From: Bacillota bacterium
Lineage (GTDB): Bacteria; Bacillota_I; Bacilli_A; ML615J-28; CAG-698
Direction: 5' to 3'
Length of the DNA stretch: 61,036 bases
NCBI GenBank assembly: GCA_016280895.1
Contig: JAEEHM010000079.1
Location: 1-61,036 of the forward strand
Part shown: piece by piece, positions 1 through 8,265 of the stretch
Layout: each line of letters starts with the position of its first letter
Numbering within the stretch: the stretch's first letter is position 1
Program-made: the position numbers and the translations under genes
Notes under the pieces: generated by a model
Told to the model about the DNA's origin: nothing
The model's database searches: none
Seen by the model: the letters and a program-made list of their open reading frames with translations, nothing else

Positions 1-2
1 AT

Positions 3-680
3 CATGTTTATTTAACTGATGGAACTATGCTAGAAATTGATAATCCAAATGATTTACCTGATGCCACATACATCAAATATATTGAAGAACCTTATGTAAA
101 AGCAACTATCATGCTTCCAAATGAGTATGTAGGTGCTGTAATGGAAATATGTCAATATAAAAGGGGTCAATTCATCAATATGGAATATTTAGATGAAAAG
201 AGAGTTACTTTATATTATGATATTCCTTTATCTGAGGTTGTATTTGATTTCTTTGATCGTCTAAAATCTAATACAAAGGGCTATGCAAGCTTTGATTATG
301 AATTATCATCATATAAGCGTAGCAATCTTGTAAAGATGGATATTTTATTAAATGGTGAAAAGGTCGATGCTTTAAGCATCATCCTACACAAAGAAAGTGC
401 TCATGCTCGTGGAAAAGCAATCACTGAAAAATTAAAGGAATTATTACCAAGACAAATGTTTGAGGTACCAATTCAAGCAGCCATTGGTGGAAAAATTGTT
501 GCCAGATCTGATTTAAGAGCACTTAAAAAAGATGTACTTGCTAAATGTTATGGTGGAGACATCACAAGAAAGAAAAAATTATTAGAGAAACAAAAAGAAG
601 GAAAGAAGAGGATGAAACAAGTAGGTTCTGTAGAAATCCCTCAATCTGCTTTCTTAGCCGTTTTAAGTTTGGATAAATAA
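3..680 (+). CDS. lepA: Elongation factor 4 (LepA), C-terminal part, cut by window start
   Basis: This is the C-terminal third of LepA, the ribosomal back-translocation GTPase. The frame is open from base 3 with no stop, so the ATG at 27 is an internal methionine and the GTPase and domain II parts lie outside the window. Visible are the EF-G-like domain V (starting near [12 protein letters not shown], with YKRGQF) and the LepA-specific C-terminal domain ([55 protein letters not shown]). The domain ends normally, so only the 5' side is missing. hemW begins one base after the stop, a common lepA-hemW pairing in Firmicutes that implies translational coupling. Confidence 0.97.
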   Translation, partial: HVYLTDGTMLEIDNPNDLPDATYIKYIEEPYVKATIMLPNEYVGAVMEICQYKRGQFINMEYLDEKRVTLYYDIPLSEVVFDFFDRLKSNTKGYASFDYELSSYKRSNLVKMDILLNGEKVDALSIILHKESAHARGKAITEKLKELLPRQMFEVPIQAAIGGKIVARSDLRALKKDVLAKCYGGDITRKKKLLEKQKEGKKRMKQVGSVEIPQSAFLAVLSLDK

Positions 681-681
681 T

Positions 682-1839
682 ATGGAAGATATAAATAAAA
701 TATATGGCCTTTATATTCATATTCCTTTTTGCGATCACATTTGCGCATATTGTGATTTTACGAAAATGATCGCAAATGATGATAAAAAAGAAAAATATAT
801 ATCTTCCCTCATTAAAGAAGCTAAATATAAAGCTAATAATTTTAAAGATTTAAAATCTATTTATATCGGTGGGGGAACTCCTAGTTCCCTTTCTTTTGAT
901 TTATTAGAAAGATTATTAAATGAATTATCTAAATTAATTAATCTATCAAATATTCAGGAATTCACTTTTGAAGCTAATCCTAATGATATAAATGATGATA
1001 ATATTGATAATTGGATCGATTTATTTAATAAATATCATATAAATAGAATTAGTTTAGGTATCCAATCATTTAATAATAAGAAACTTATCTTTTTAAGAAG
1101 AAATCATAATAAGAAAATCGCAATTCATGCTCTTGATTTATTACATAATCATCATTTTAATAATGTCAATTGTGATTTAATCTATGGTTTATATCAAGAT
1201 AAATACATAAATATCTTAAAAGATATGAAAATTGCTATTAAACATCACGTAAAACATATTTCTTATTATTCTTTAATCTTAGAAGAAAAAACTATATTAT
1301 ATGATTTATTTAAAAAAGGTCAAATTCTCGAAATGGATGGAGATAAGGAATCCAAATATTATTATAAAATAGTAAAATTCTTATCTAAACACCATTTTAA
1401 TCAATATGAAATTAGTAATTTTAGTAAAGATGGCTATCAATCATATCATAATTTGTTGACATGGAATAATATGCATTATGCAGCAATAGGAATTTCAGCA
1501 TCATCATATATTGATAATATTAGATCCACAAATACTAATAAAATCAATGATTATATCAATTTAATCAATGAAAATCGATTTGATGAAATAATAAAAGAAA
1601 AAAATGTGCTATCAAAAGATGATATTATCTATGAAGCTTTAATATTAGGCCTTAGAAAAAAAGAAGGCATTAATTTAAATGAATTCAAAGAAAGATATAA
1701 TGAAGACTTACTTGTTTATTATAAAAATATCAATAATTTAATAAAAGATAATATTTTAGAAATAAAAGATGGAAATCTAAGAATATTATGTGATAAAATA
1801 TATTTAGAAAATGCGATTATAAACAAAATTATCGACTAA
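682..1839 (+). CDS. hemW: HemW-type radical SAM protein (heme chaperone family)
   Basis: This is a radical SAM protein of 385 residues. The cluster motif is HIPFCDHICAYCDF (C17, C21, C24), followed by YIGGGTPSSL, the ISLGIQSF and NCDLIYGL segments, and the HemW C-terminal signature near HNLLTWNNMHYAAIGISAS. The Cys-aromatic-Cys-Asp-Phe form of the cluster motif fits HemW rather than true HemN coproporphyrinogen dehydrogenase. In the family HemW binds heme and acts as an insertion chaperone. No heme pathway gene is visible here, so the in vivo role is unproven. There is no good Shine-Dalgarno; the start sits one base after the lepA stop, so coupling is likely. Confidence 0.93.
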   Translation: MEDINKIYGLYIHIPFCDHICAYCDFTKMIANDDKKEKYISSLIKEAKYKANNFKDLKSIYIGGGTPSSLSFDLLERLLNELSKLINLSNIQEFTFEANPNDINDDNIDNWIDLFNKYHINRISLGIQSFNNKKLIFLRRNHNKKIAIHALDLLHNHHFNNVNCDLIYGLYQDKYINILKDMKIAIKHHVKHISYYSLILEEKTILYDLFKKGQILEMDGDKESKYYYKIVKFLSKHHFNQYEISNFSKDGYQSYHNLLTWNNMHYAAIGISASSYIDNIRSTNTNKINDYINLINENRFDEIIKEKNVLSKDDIIYEALILGLRKKEGINLNEFKERYNEDLLVYYKNINNLIKDNILEIKDGNLRILCDKIYLENAIINKIID

Positions 1840-1861
1840 ATATTTGAAATTAGGTGATTAT

Positions 1862-2821
1862 ATGCAGAAATATGTGAATGAATATAAATATTATGTTCAA
1901 GGTGATTTAAGATTATCAGAAAATTCGGTAATATCATATAAAAATGATATTATTCAATATATTGAATATTTAGAGAAGAAGGGGATTAATAATCCTAATG
2001 ATATTAAAATTGAAGATTTAAGATCATATTTACGTACCTTAAAGAACAAACAAATTGCGCCTTCATCTCAACTTAGAAAATTATCTGCTATTAAATCATT
2101 TCATAAATTCTTATTTATTGAAAAATATACTGATCATAATATCGCAAAAGCAATTGATTCACCTAAACAAGTAAAGAAAGTACCAGTAATATTCTCAATT
2201 GAGGAGATTCAAAAATTATTAGATTCATTAAATCAAGATAATCCAATTGAAGCCCGTGATAAAGCAATGATAGAGCTTGCTTATGCAGGAGGACTACGTG
2301 TTAGTGAACTTTGTAATTTAAAGCTTGGTGATATTCACCTTGATATGCAATATGTTCAAGTATATGGTAAGGGAAATAAAGAAAGAATTGTGCCAATTGG
2401 TGAAAAAGCAATTGATTCAATTAATTATTACATTAAAAATGCGAGACCATTGCTTGTTAAAAAACACACAGATATTTTATTTTTAAGTGCAATTAAGGGA
2501 CAAGCAATGTCAAGACAGGCCTTTGATGAAATATTAAAAGAAAAAGCGAAGAATTGTGGAATTAATAAGCCAATATCACCACATAAGCTCAGACATTCAT
2601 TTGCGTCACATTTACTTAAAAATGATGTTGACTTAAGAATAATTCAAGAATTATTAGGACATGAATCTATTTCAACTACCGAAAGATATATTCATATTAA
2701 AAATGAAGATATGAATCAAAAATATATGGAAATGCATCCTCGTGCTAAATTAAAAGAGCACAGCCAAGAGGAAAGAGAAAATGCGTTTAAAAATATTATA
2801 AAGAGAGCAGAAAAACAATAA
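1862..2821 (+). CDS. Tyrosine recombinase, XerC/XerD type
   Basis: This is a tyrosine recombinase of 319 residues. It has an N-terminal SAM-like core-binding domain (about residues 5-95) and a C-terminal catalytic domain. All six catalytic residues are visible: R146 (GGLRVSEL), K170 (GKGNKER), H241 and R244 (PHKLRHSF), H267 (LLGHESISTTERYIH) and nucleophile Y276. Length and motifs match chromosome-dimer-resolution Xer proteins. I cannot separate XerC from XerD, and no dif site is evident. The frame extends upstream to a TTG at 1844, but AGGTGA at 1852-1857 points to the ATG at 1862. It lies only 22 bases after hemW, so they are probably co-transcribed. There is no phage or integron context. 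Confidence 0.88.
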   Translation: MQKYVNEYKYYVQGDLRLSENSVISYKNDIIQYIEYLEKKGINNPNDIKIEDLRSYLRTLKNKQIAPSSQLRKLSAIKSFHKFLFIEKYTDHNIAKAIDSPKQVKKVPVIFSIEEIQKLLDSLNQDNPIEARDKAMIELAYAGGLRVSELCNLKLGDIHLDMQYVQVYGKGNKERIVPIGEKAIDSINYYIKNARPLLVKKHTDILFLSAIKGQAMSRQAFDEILKEKAKNCGINKPISPHKLRHSFASHLLKNDVDLRIIQELLGHESISTTERYIHIKNEDMNQKYMEMHPRAKLKEHSQEERENAFKNIIKRAEKQ

Positions 2822-2845
2822 TTATCTGATAAAGAGGAGGAAAAT

Positions 2846-3778
2846 ATGGATAATTTTACAAGAAAAGCACTTCAATTTGAATCAAATACTTATGATGAAA
2901 AAGTGACATTATTTGGTGATGTATTTGAACCTACTGTTGACGCAAAAGGAATCGTGGAAATCATACACGGAATGGCAGAGCACAGAAAAAGATATGAAGG
3001 ATTTGCAGCCTTTTTAGCAGCAAACGGTTATATCACAGTTATTTATGACCAAAGAGGTCATGGTGAAACATGTGGATCTGTTGAAAACCAAGGTTACATG
3101 AGTGATGTTGATAATTTTGATGCCATGGTACAAGATGCTAATTTAGTAAATCAAGAAATTAAAAAGATGTATTCTGATAAGAAATTCATTTTAATGGGTC
3201 ATTCTATGGGATCATTTATTACTCAAAGATATATGGAAGTTTATCCAGATTCAATTGATGCCGCAATTTTATCAGGAACTAATTTTACTAAATCATTACT
3301 TTATAAATTAGGTGCTGTAATTGCGAAGGGTGAAGTTAAAAAGCATGGTAGGAAATATATTTCTAAAAAATTAATTAATTTATCATTTGGTTCATACAAT
3401 AAAGCATTTAAGCCAAATAGAACTGCATATGATTGGTTAAGTGTCAATGAAGAGAATGTTGATAAATATATTGCTGATCCATATTGTGGTGCTGATTTTT
3501 CAGCTTCATATTTCATGGACTTAATTATTAATTTCAACACAATCGCAAAAGACTTTAATAAAATACCTGTTGATTTACCTGTATATTTATTCTCTGGTGC
3601 TAAAGATCCAGTTGGTAATATGGGTAAAGGTGTTAAGAAATTATTTAATAAATACCAAAAATTAGGTCTTAAGAATGTAGAAATGAAATTATATGAAAAT
3701 GGACGTCATGAGATGCTGAATGAAACAAACAAAGAAGAAGTATATCAAGATGTTCTAAATTGGTTGAATAAACAATAA
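2846..3778 (+). CDS. Alpha/beta hydrolase, monoacylglycerol lipase / serine aminopeptidase S33-like
   Basis: This is an alpha/beta hydrolase of 310 residues without signal peptide, so cytosolic. The oxyanion segment is HGMAEHRKRY (about 41-50), the nucleophile elbow is GHSMG (S120), the acid is probably D254 (SGAKDP) and the base H288 (NGRHEML). The YDQRGHG block is typical of lysophospholipase/monoglyceride-lipase-like members. The natural substrate cannot be read from sequence; lipid esters are the usual family substrates. A perfect AGGAGG lies just upstream of the ATG. It follows the Xer gene by 24 bases and ends at a clear terminator, so it is the last gene of the lepA-hemW-xer unit or has its own weak promoter. 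Confidence 0.88.
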   Translation: MDNFTRKALQFESNTYDEKVTLFGDVFEPTVDAKGIVEIIHGMAEHRKRYEGFAAFLAANGYITVIYDQRGHGETCGSVENQGYMSDVDNFDAMVQDANLVNQEIKKMYSDKKFILMGHSMGSFITQRYMEVYPDSIDAAILSGTNFTKSLLYKLGAVIAKGEVKKHGRKYISKKLINLSFGSYNKAFKPNRTAYDWLSVNEENVDKYIADPYCGADFSASYFMDLIINFNTIAKDFNKIPVDLPVYLFSGAKDPVGNMGKGVKKLFNKYQKLGLKNVEMKLYENGRHEMLNETNKEEVYQDVLNWLNKQ

Positions 3779-3795
3779 TTTAATAAAAATATGAT

Positions 3796-3835
3796 AAAAT
3801 GCTCAAGAAAATGCCTTTCTGAGCGTTTTATTTTT
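3796..3835 (+). terminator. Rho-independent terminator after the hydrolase gene
   Basis: A 10-bp stem with one G.U pair (AAAATGCTCA at 3796-3805 with TGAGCGTTTT at 3820-3829) encloses a 14-nt loop and is followed by a T-rich run. It closes the lepA-to-hydrolase unit. Confidence 0.85.
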
Positions 3836-3922
3836 AAAAACGTGAGTATTTATACATAAAACTTCTTTAAAAAGGAATTAATAAACAACAAAATATAAAG
3901 TAAAAAAAATCTTTCAAGATAG

Positions 3923-3951
3923 TTTACATTATTAAATAATTATGGTATAAT
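3923..3951 (+). promoter_or_regulatory. Sigma-A promoter of the small lipoprotein gene
   Basis: TTTACA (3923-3928), a 17-bp spacer, then TATAAT (3946-3951) preceded by TGG (extended -10). This is close to consensus, suggesting high expression of the gene starting at 4004. Confidence 0.85.
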
Positions 3952-4003
3952 ATTTTCATAAAAGTAAAGAAACTTTTATTAGAAACACATAGGAGGAGAA
4001 AAA

Positions 4004-4366
4004 ATGAAAAAATTATTAGGTGTTTTATTAGTATTAGTATTCGCATTCGTATTAGCTGGATGTGCTCCTAAAGATGCAGATGCTGCTAAGAAAAAAATGG
4101 AAAAGAAAGATTACGATGTTGTTGTAGTTAAAAAAGATGATGGTACAGTTCAAAGAACTTTATTAGCTGCAATCGGTGATGGCGTTGAAGCTAGCGTTAC
4201 ATGCACAAAAGAAACAGATGATGGCAAAATTGGTGTAACTGCATTATTATTTGAAAGTGCTAAGGCTGCAAAAGCTTGGTATGGTGATACTGAAGAAAAA
4301 AATGCTGGTCTTGCTGGTAAATGGGTATATTATGGAGATGAAAAAGCTGTTAAAGACTTTAAATAA
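4004..4366 (+). CDS. Small predicted lipoprotein, function unknown
   Basis: This is a 120-residue protein with a lipoprotein signal: two lysines, a hydrophobic core and the lipobox LAGC (lipidated C20). The mature part is Lys/Asp/Ala-rich and about 100 residues long (DAAKKKMEKKDYDV, then VEASVTCTKETDDG and ESAKAAKAWYGD). I recognise no family. It looks like a compact alpha/beta domain displayed on the outer face of the membrane. A near-consensus promoter, an AGGAGG Shine-Dalgarno and its own terminator mark it as a monocistronic, probably abundant surface protein. GCT/GCA alanine-rich codon use differs slightly from its Asn/Ile-rich neighbours, as expected for a highly expressed gene. Confidence 0.8.
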   Translation: MKKLLGVLLVLVFAFVLAGCAPKDADAAKKKMEKKDYDVVVVKKDDGTVQRTLLAAIGDGVEASVTCTKETDDGKIGVTALLFESAKAAKAWYGDTEEKNAGLAGKWVYYGDEKAVKDFK

Positions 4367-4383
4367 AAATCTTTAAGCTCAAG

Positions 4384-4412
4384 AGAGATATATTAATTTA
4401 TATCTCTTTTTT
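4384..4412 (+). terminator. Terminator of the small lipoprotein gene
   Basis: A 9-bp stem AGAGATATA / TATATCTCT (4384-4392 with 4399-4407), a 6-nt loop, then a run of six T. Confidence 0.85.
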
Positions 4413-4516
4413 ATGTCTTATATAAATAGAAGAGGCTTTAATAATAAATAATCTTCAACAACAAATTATACAAAATTAAGCCAATAATTAATCAATAATC
4501 TATTAAAAAATAAGTC

Positions 4517-4551
4517 AAGATGATTCCCTTTGATCAGAGAATCATCTTTTT
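4517..4551 (+). terminator. Second plus-strand terminator-like hairpin
   Basis: A perfect 10-bp stem AAGATGATTC / GAATCATCTT (4517-4526 with 4539-4548), a 12-nt loop and a T run. No gene lies directly upstream, so it is either a back-up for the terminator at 4384 or the 3' end of an unannotated small RNA. Confidence 0.65.
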
Positions 4552-4595
4552 ATTTAAAAAGCTTTGTTTTTGAGAAAAATCGCGTACAAGAGAAG

Positions 4596-4643
4596 ATAAA
4601 TATATTCAAGAATATTAAATGAGTATATTTATTTTTTATTTTT
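4596..4643 (+). terminator. Third plus-strand AT-only terminator-like hairpin
   Basis: A 12-bp AT-rich stem (4596-4607 with 4621-4632, one G.T pair), a 13-nt loop, followed by TTTTTTATTTTT. The stem lacks GC, so termination strength is doubtful. Confidence 0.45.
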
Positions 4644-5371
4644 ACAATTTATTTGTTATTAATAATACTCGCAAAATCATTAAAAATGACCATTTTTTAG
4701 CCATTTTTCAGCATTTTCTACTGCTTTTATCTTTTAAAATAATATAATCATCTATTCAATTTATTCAGATAATAGCATATAAATCAAAAGATCGTATTAT
4801 TTAAAAATATTCATTTTATACATCATCAAACCTGAAATTTCCTTTATTTTGATTTGATATCTCGTATTATTAACTAATCATTTTTTAAAAATAAAACGAT
4901 TTAAAGCGAAATATTAGGCTCGATTTAAATGTTTTAATGATATTTGATAAATGTATTTATAGATAAATTTCTTATATATAAGCTTATTAATTATTGATAA
5001 AGACTATATTTTTATAAAGATTGCAGGGATAATTAATCCTTTTCTGAGAAGATTATTTTTAATAAGATGAATATTTATCCAAATGTGCTTTTATAATCTG
5101 ATTATATAAAATATAGTAATAAGCTAAATAATTGGCTCTGTAACAAGTTTAATTATTTGAATCAAGATAAATAATAATATGATCATATATAAATAGATTA
5201 TAAAAGAACTGTATTATTATATAATAAAATGTTTTGTTATAAGAAATTAATGGTTTTAAACAGACTAATATATTTATATACTTATTAACACACATAGATA
5301 TTTAAAGACTTTACCTTCATATACATTACTTTACATAATATATATTATCGGAAGTTGTTTTATAATCTTGT

Positions 5372-5412
5372 AAAATAAAAACAAGAATAAGATAATCCTC
5401 TTATTCTCGTTT
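5372..5412 (-). terminator. Minus-strand terminator of the amidase-like/lipoprotein pair
   Basis: A 14-bp stem with one wobble (5379-5392 with 5399-5412) and a 6-nt loop. On the minus strand the 3' arm runs into TTTTTATTTTAC. It lies 55 bases past the stop of the gene ending at 5467. Confidence 0.85.
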
Positions 5413-5466
5413 CATTATCAAGATTTTAGTAAATTAAAAAATAATTTATTGTTAAAATAAAAATAT

Positions 5467-5928
5467 TTATAAAGGATGTCTTGCGTTCACAAATTTTTCA
5501 AATACTTTAGAATCAAAATTTTCAAGAATATAATAAATATCAGTTCCAGGTTCGTGATATGCACCATTGCCAAAAAGCCAAAATTCAAGATCTCCAATTG
5601 TGATTTCATAAATACCTAAAGATAAGTTATCTTCTACATTAAAAATATCATTTTTATTTGATTCATGAAATACACACTTATTTATCATTTTGATAAATTC
5701 ATCAATTAATTCTTTATCAGTGACCACACTTTCCAAAATAGAATCATGAAGCGCTCTACATAAAATTTGATCTAATTCTTCTGAAAGAAAAATAGTTTTA
5801 TCTACATTATTAATTTTATTAACATTGTTTGCAATAGTGTTTTCTTCTTCTTTATTGTTCGATTTGCATCCTGAAATAAATAACATCATTAATAATAAAA
5901 TAATAATAACAGCACTAAATTTTTTCAT
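5467..5928 (-). CDS. Predicted lipoprotein, function unknown
   Basis: This is a 153-residue protein with a lipoprotein signal ending in ISGC (lipidated C21), a polar Asn/Lys/Glu linker (22-45) and a small domain with an acidic/aromatic C-terminal half (SLGIYEITIGDLEFWLFGNG and EPGTDIYYILENFDSKVFEKF). I do not recognise the family. AAAGGAGA gives a good ribosome site. It starts 14 bases after the secreted Cys/His protein on the same transcript and ends at a strong terminator, so the two are a two-gene unit and the lipoprotein may be a membrane-anchored partner or immunity-type protein; that is inference from position only. Confidence 0.75.
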   Translation of the reverse strand: MKKFSAVIIILLLMMLFISGCKSNNKEEENTIANNVNKINNVDKTIFLSEELDQILCRALHDSILESVVTDKELIDEFIKMINKCVFHESNKNDIFNVEDNLSLGIYEITIGDLEFWLFGNGAYHEPGTDIYYILENFDSKVFEKFVNARHPL

Positions 5929-5942
5929 AGTTGTCTCCTTTC

Positions 5943-7061
5943 CTATTCAATGTTATGATTGTCGAAATTCGGTTCAATTATAACGCATCTATCACCACAA
6001 ACGTAGCATCTACCTGTTGCCGGATTTAAAGTATGAGATTCATAATATGAGTATGAACAAGTAATACAAATTTGTTGATGTGTAACTAAATTGTTTGGAA
6101 GCACAGTAAAGACATGAGGCTCTAAATAATCATATGAACAATTTGAACAAATTTGTTGATGCATAATAGAATTGTATAAAGAAGGGACAAATAAATGATT
6201 AATGCACAATTTATATGCTGTATATGTCGTTGTTGTAAAATAAGGACTATAATTAGCTGCGTGTCGATACAAACCGGCACTTCCCCACTTTGAGATAACT
6301 ATTGTTCCGTTTAATGTTCCATCAGTACTTTCAATTATAGCAGAGTGAATATCTTTTGTTCCATCATTGTAAACTAAAATATCTCCTGCATGCCATGTAT
6401 TTTGCTGATAATAACAATCAGTTTTGAAATCACCTGGATGTGGTAGCCAAATATTATTTGTTGCTGATTGATTATACCATGCATATGAATGACAATTATA
6501 TCTTCCTGTTGCGTCTCTTAATCTTTCAGCGTCAGTATAATTAGAATCATAAATGTTATTCATTAATGAAATATCATCAGGAACGAAATCTTCTATACAG
6601 CGATAAGCATCTACTTCGTTGTTTAATATTGTATAAATAGGATTATAAGTATAAGTAGGTGATGATTCATATAGAAGATAAGAAAGTAAAACCCTCTCAC
6701 GCAAATTCAAATTATTAAAAGAATGATTAGAAATAAAATTATCTAAATCATCCCTTTTTAATAATTCCTTTAACCCGTTATATTTGCTACTAACAGCTTT
6801 CAATCCATATTCGTAGTCATTATATAAAAGTAAATCTAATAAATAAGGGTAATTTTTTACCTCTTCTAATAATTCAAATGTTGAAAGTGTTTCAACATCG
6901 TCAATCTGATATAAATCATAATTTCTTGTGTCAATATACTGGTTAGATTCATCAGTATTTGGTTCATCGGAATTTGTCCCTGTTACGTTAAATCTAGGAA
7001 CAAAGATAATAAACATCATTAATATAAGAATCAATAAACTAAATGGTTTAAACTTCTTCAT
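5943..7061 (-). CDS. Secreted amidase-like (NlpC/P60- or CHAP-type) protein with C-terminal Cys-pair repeats
   Basis: This is a 372-residue protein starting with a signal/anchor segment (residues 5-23). A helical stretch (about 50-170) with repeated acidic and aromatic residues follows. Next comes a segment resembling papain-fold amidases: NCHSYAWYNQ gives a candidate catalytic Cys, WHAGDILVYNDG resembles the conserved GD strand, and IHSAIIES gives the His. The C-terminus carries repeated Cys pairs (CSNC, CITC and CYVC, each with nearby His), like small zinc-binding or disulfide knuckles. The fold assignment rests on motif order, not close similarity. Upstream is a near-consensus promoter; AAGGGAGA is the ribosome site. 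A peptidoglycan or surface-protein target is plausible but unproven. Confidence 0.6.
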   Translation of the reverse strand: MKKFKPFSLLILILMMFIIFVPRFNVTGTNSDEPNTDESNQYIDTRNYDLYQIDDVETLSTFELLEEVKNYPYLLDLLLYNDYEYGLKAVSSKYNGLKELLKRDDLDNFISNHSFNNLNLRERVLLSYLLYESSPTYTYNPIYTILNNEVDAYRCIEDFVPDDISLMNNIYDSNYTDAERLRDATGRYNCHSYAWYNQSATNNIWLPHPGDFKTDCYYQQNTWHAGDILVYNDGTKDIHSAIIESTDGTLNGTIVISKWGSAGLYRHAANYSPYFTTTTYTAYKLCINHLFVPSLYNSIMHQQICSNCSYDYLEPHVFTVLPNNLVTHQQICITCSYSYYESHTLNPATGRCYVCGDRCVIIEPNFDNHNIE

Positions 7062-7090
7062 ATATTTCTCTCCCTTTTTAAATATTTGAT

Positions 7091-7120
7091 TAAAGATACA
7101 TAATAATTAACATATCTTTA
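7091..7120. repeat. Inverted repeat in the 5' leader of the amidase-like gene
   Basis: TAAAGATA (7091-7098) and TATCTTTA (7113-7120) form 8-bp arms with a 14-bp spacer, between the -10 element and the start codon at 7061. This is a candidate operator or leader hairpin. Confidence 0.45.
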
Positions 7121-7128
7121 CCACTTTT

Positions 7129-7158
7129 AGTATATCATTATCAAATATTTTTTGTCAA
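7129..7158 (-). promoter_or_regulatory. Promoter of the amidase-like/lipoprotein unit
   Basis: On the minus strand: TTGACA (7158-7153), 18-bp spacer, TATACT (7134-7129) with an extended -10 TGA. Full consensus -35. Confidence 0.8.
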
Positions 7159-7182
7159 TAAGATTAAGCAAAATATTATCAT

Positions 7183-7211
7183 AATAAAAAAGCCTATAAT
7201 ATAGGCTTTTT
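7183..7211 (-). terminator. Terminator of the Fic-like gene (stem is near-symmetric)
   Basis: AAAAAGCCTA (7187-7196) and TAGGCTTTTT (7202-7211) form a 10-bp stem with a TAATA loop. It lies 31 bases past the stop at 7243 and separates it from the downstream promoter. Confidence 0.85.
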
Positions 7212-7242
7212 GGAAAGCTTTAAATATATTTGATGGATATTT

Positions 7243-8253
7243 TTATTTTAAACCAATCTTAATCCATTTTGCAGATCTACCTTTACCAAGAGGTCTTATT
7301 ATATTTTCATCTCTTAATTTTAATAAAACTCTATTAATGGTAGATTCAGATACATATGGATGATTTAATCTAATTTCTTCTTTAGTAAAGATATTATTTA
7401 AATTCATGATTGTATTTTCAATATTATCAGCTTTGGCAAGATTAGCATCTGTAGAATATTGTGAAATAATATTATCTGTTCTTTCGTACAATTTTAAAAT
7501 TAAAGATGTCATAAAACGGATGAATGATAATATCTGAGGAATACCTTCATTATAATTATAAATGGCTTCATTTAATGAATCATTTAATTCTTCTTTATGA
7601 TTATAGATTGCTTCAAAAAGACTTACATAATGAATAGCACCAATATCACATTTTAATAATAATAAATACATAATTACATAAAATAAACAATCATTATTTA
7701 CAGAAAATGGTTTTAATGCATATAAATCAATTAAATAATTTAAATACAATGTGATAGCTTCTACATTATCAGATTCACTAGAATTAATGAAATTTGCAAG
7801 CTCTTCTACTATTTCTCTTTTTGATCCTACATCAACTAAATGATAAATATTCTTCTTTTCTTCCTTTAAAACATCATATTTGATGTTCTGATTAGGATAA
7901 ATATAATTTATCAAATTATTTAAATCTGAGGCTGAAATTCCTTGTTTAATCGGGTTTTGCATAAAGATTGTGAGAATCTCTTTTATATTATGTAAAACTT
8001 TCTCATCGCGATTTCTAGCTTCACTGTTCTTTGTGATGATCAATCTTAACCTGGTATCAGTGATATCTAGATCGATTAATTTAGATAAAAAGTATGTATC
8101 ACGTTCAATTGTTTGGGATAAGATTCTCATGTAATCACTTGATGCTATTTCTTGATATTTATCATTCTTACCAATGTATTTATATATTTCACATAGTTTT
8201 AAGATAACATCATTAGGAAGGATGAATTTATTGATATTTTTTGTACATGTCAT
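7243..8253 (-). CDS. Degenerate Fic-like protein with C-terminal winged helix
   Basis: This is a 336-residue cytosolic protein. The C-terminal 60 residues look like a winged helix-turn-helix: NHPYVSESTINRVLLKLRDE followed by IIRPLGKGRSAKWIKI. The middle is helical and contains LKPFSVNNDCLFYVIMYLL at the place where Fic proteins with this architecture carry HPFxDGNGRxxR; here the His, the Gly-Asn-Gly and the Arg are gone, so AMPylation activity is not expected. The relationship to Fic is my inference from layout and this remnant. A transcription-regulator role for the winged helix is plausible. It lies between parC and an independent promoter, with an AAAGGAG ribosome site preceded by a long inverted repeat. 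Confidence 0.5.
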   Translation of the reverse strand: MTCTKNINKFILPNDVILKLCEIYKYIGKNDKYQEIASSDYMRILSQTIERDTYFLSKLIDLDITDTRLRLIITKNSEARNRDEKVLHNIKEILTIFMQNPIKQGISASDLNNLINYIYPNQNIKYDVLKEEKKNIYHLVDVGSKREIVEELANFINSSESDNVEAITLYLNYLIDLYALKPFSVNNDCLFYVIMYLLLLKCDIGAIHYVSLFEAIYNHKEELNDSLNEAIYNYNEGIPQILSFIRFMTSLILKLYERTDNIISQYSTDANLAKADNIENTIMNLNNIFTKEEIRLNHPYVSESTINRVLLKLRDENIIRPLGKGRSAKWIKIGLK

Positions 8254-8265
8254 AATTACTCCTTT

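Larger units (their letters stand above)
4413..5378. other. Long gene-free AT-rich convergent intergenic region
   Basis: About 1 kb lies between convergent genes with no convincing coding sequence in any frame, no tRNA and no recognised structured RNA. It holds two further plus-strand hairpins (annotated separately) and otherwise low-complexity AT-rich sequence with scattered short repeats. It may be decayed sequence, carry small RNAs, or be simple spacer. Its size is unusual here, where most gaps are under 150 bases. Confidence 0.6.

Noticed and set aside
1844-1861. TTG start for the Xer gene, six codons upstream
   Set aside because: No Shine-Dalgarno there; AGGTGA precedes the ATG at 1862.
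1862-2821. Xer-type gene as a phage or integron integrase
   Set aside because: No att sites, cargo or other mobile genes; motifs and size fit a housekeeping Xer.
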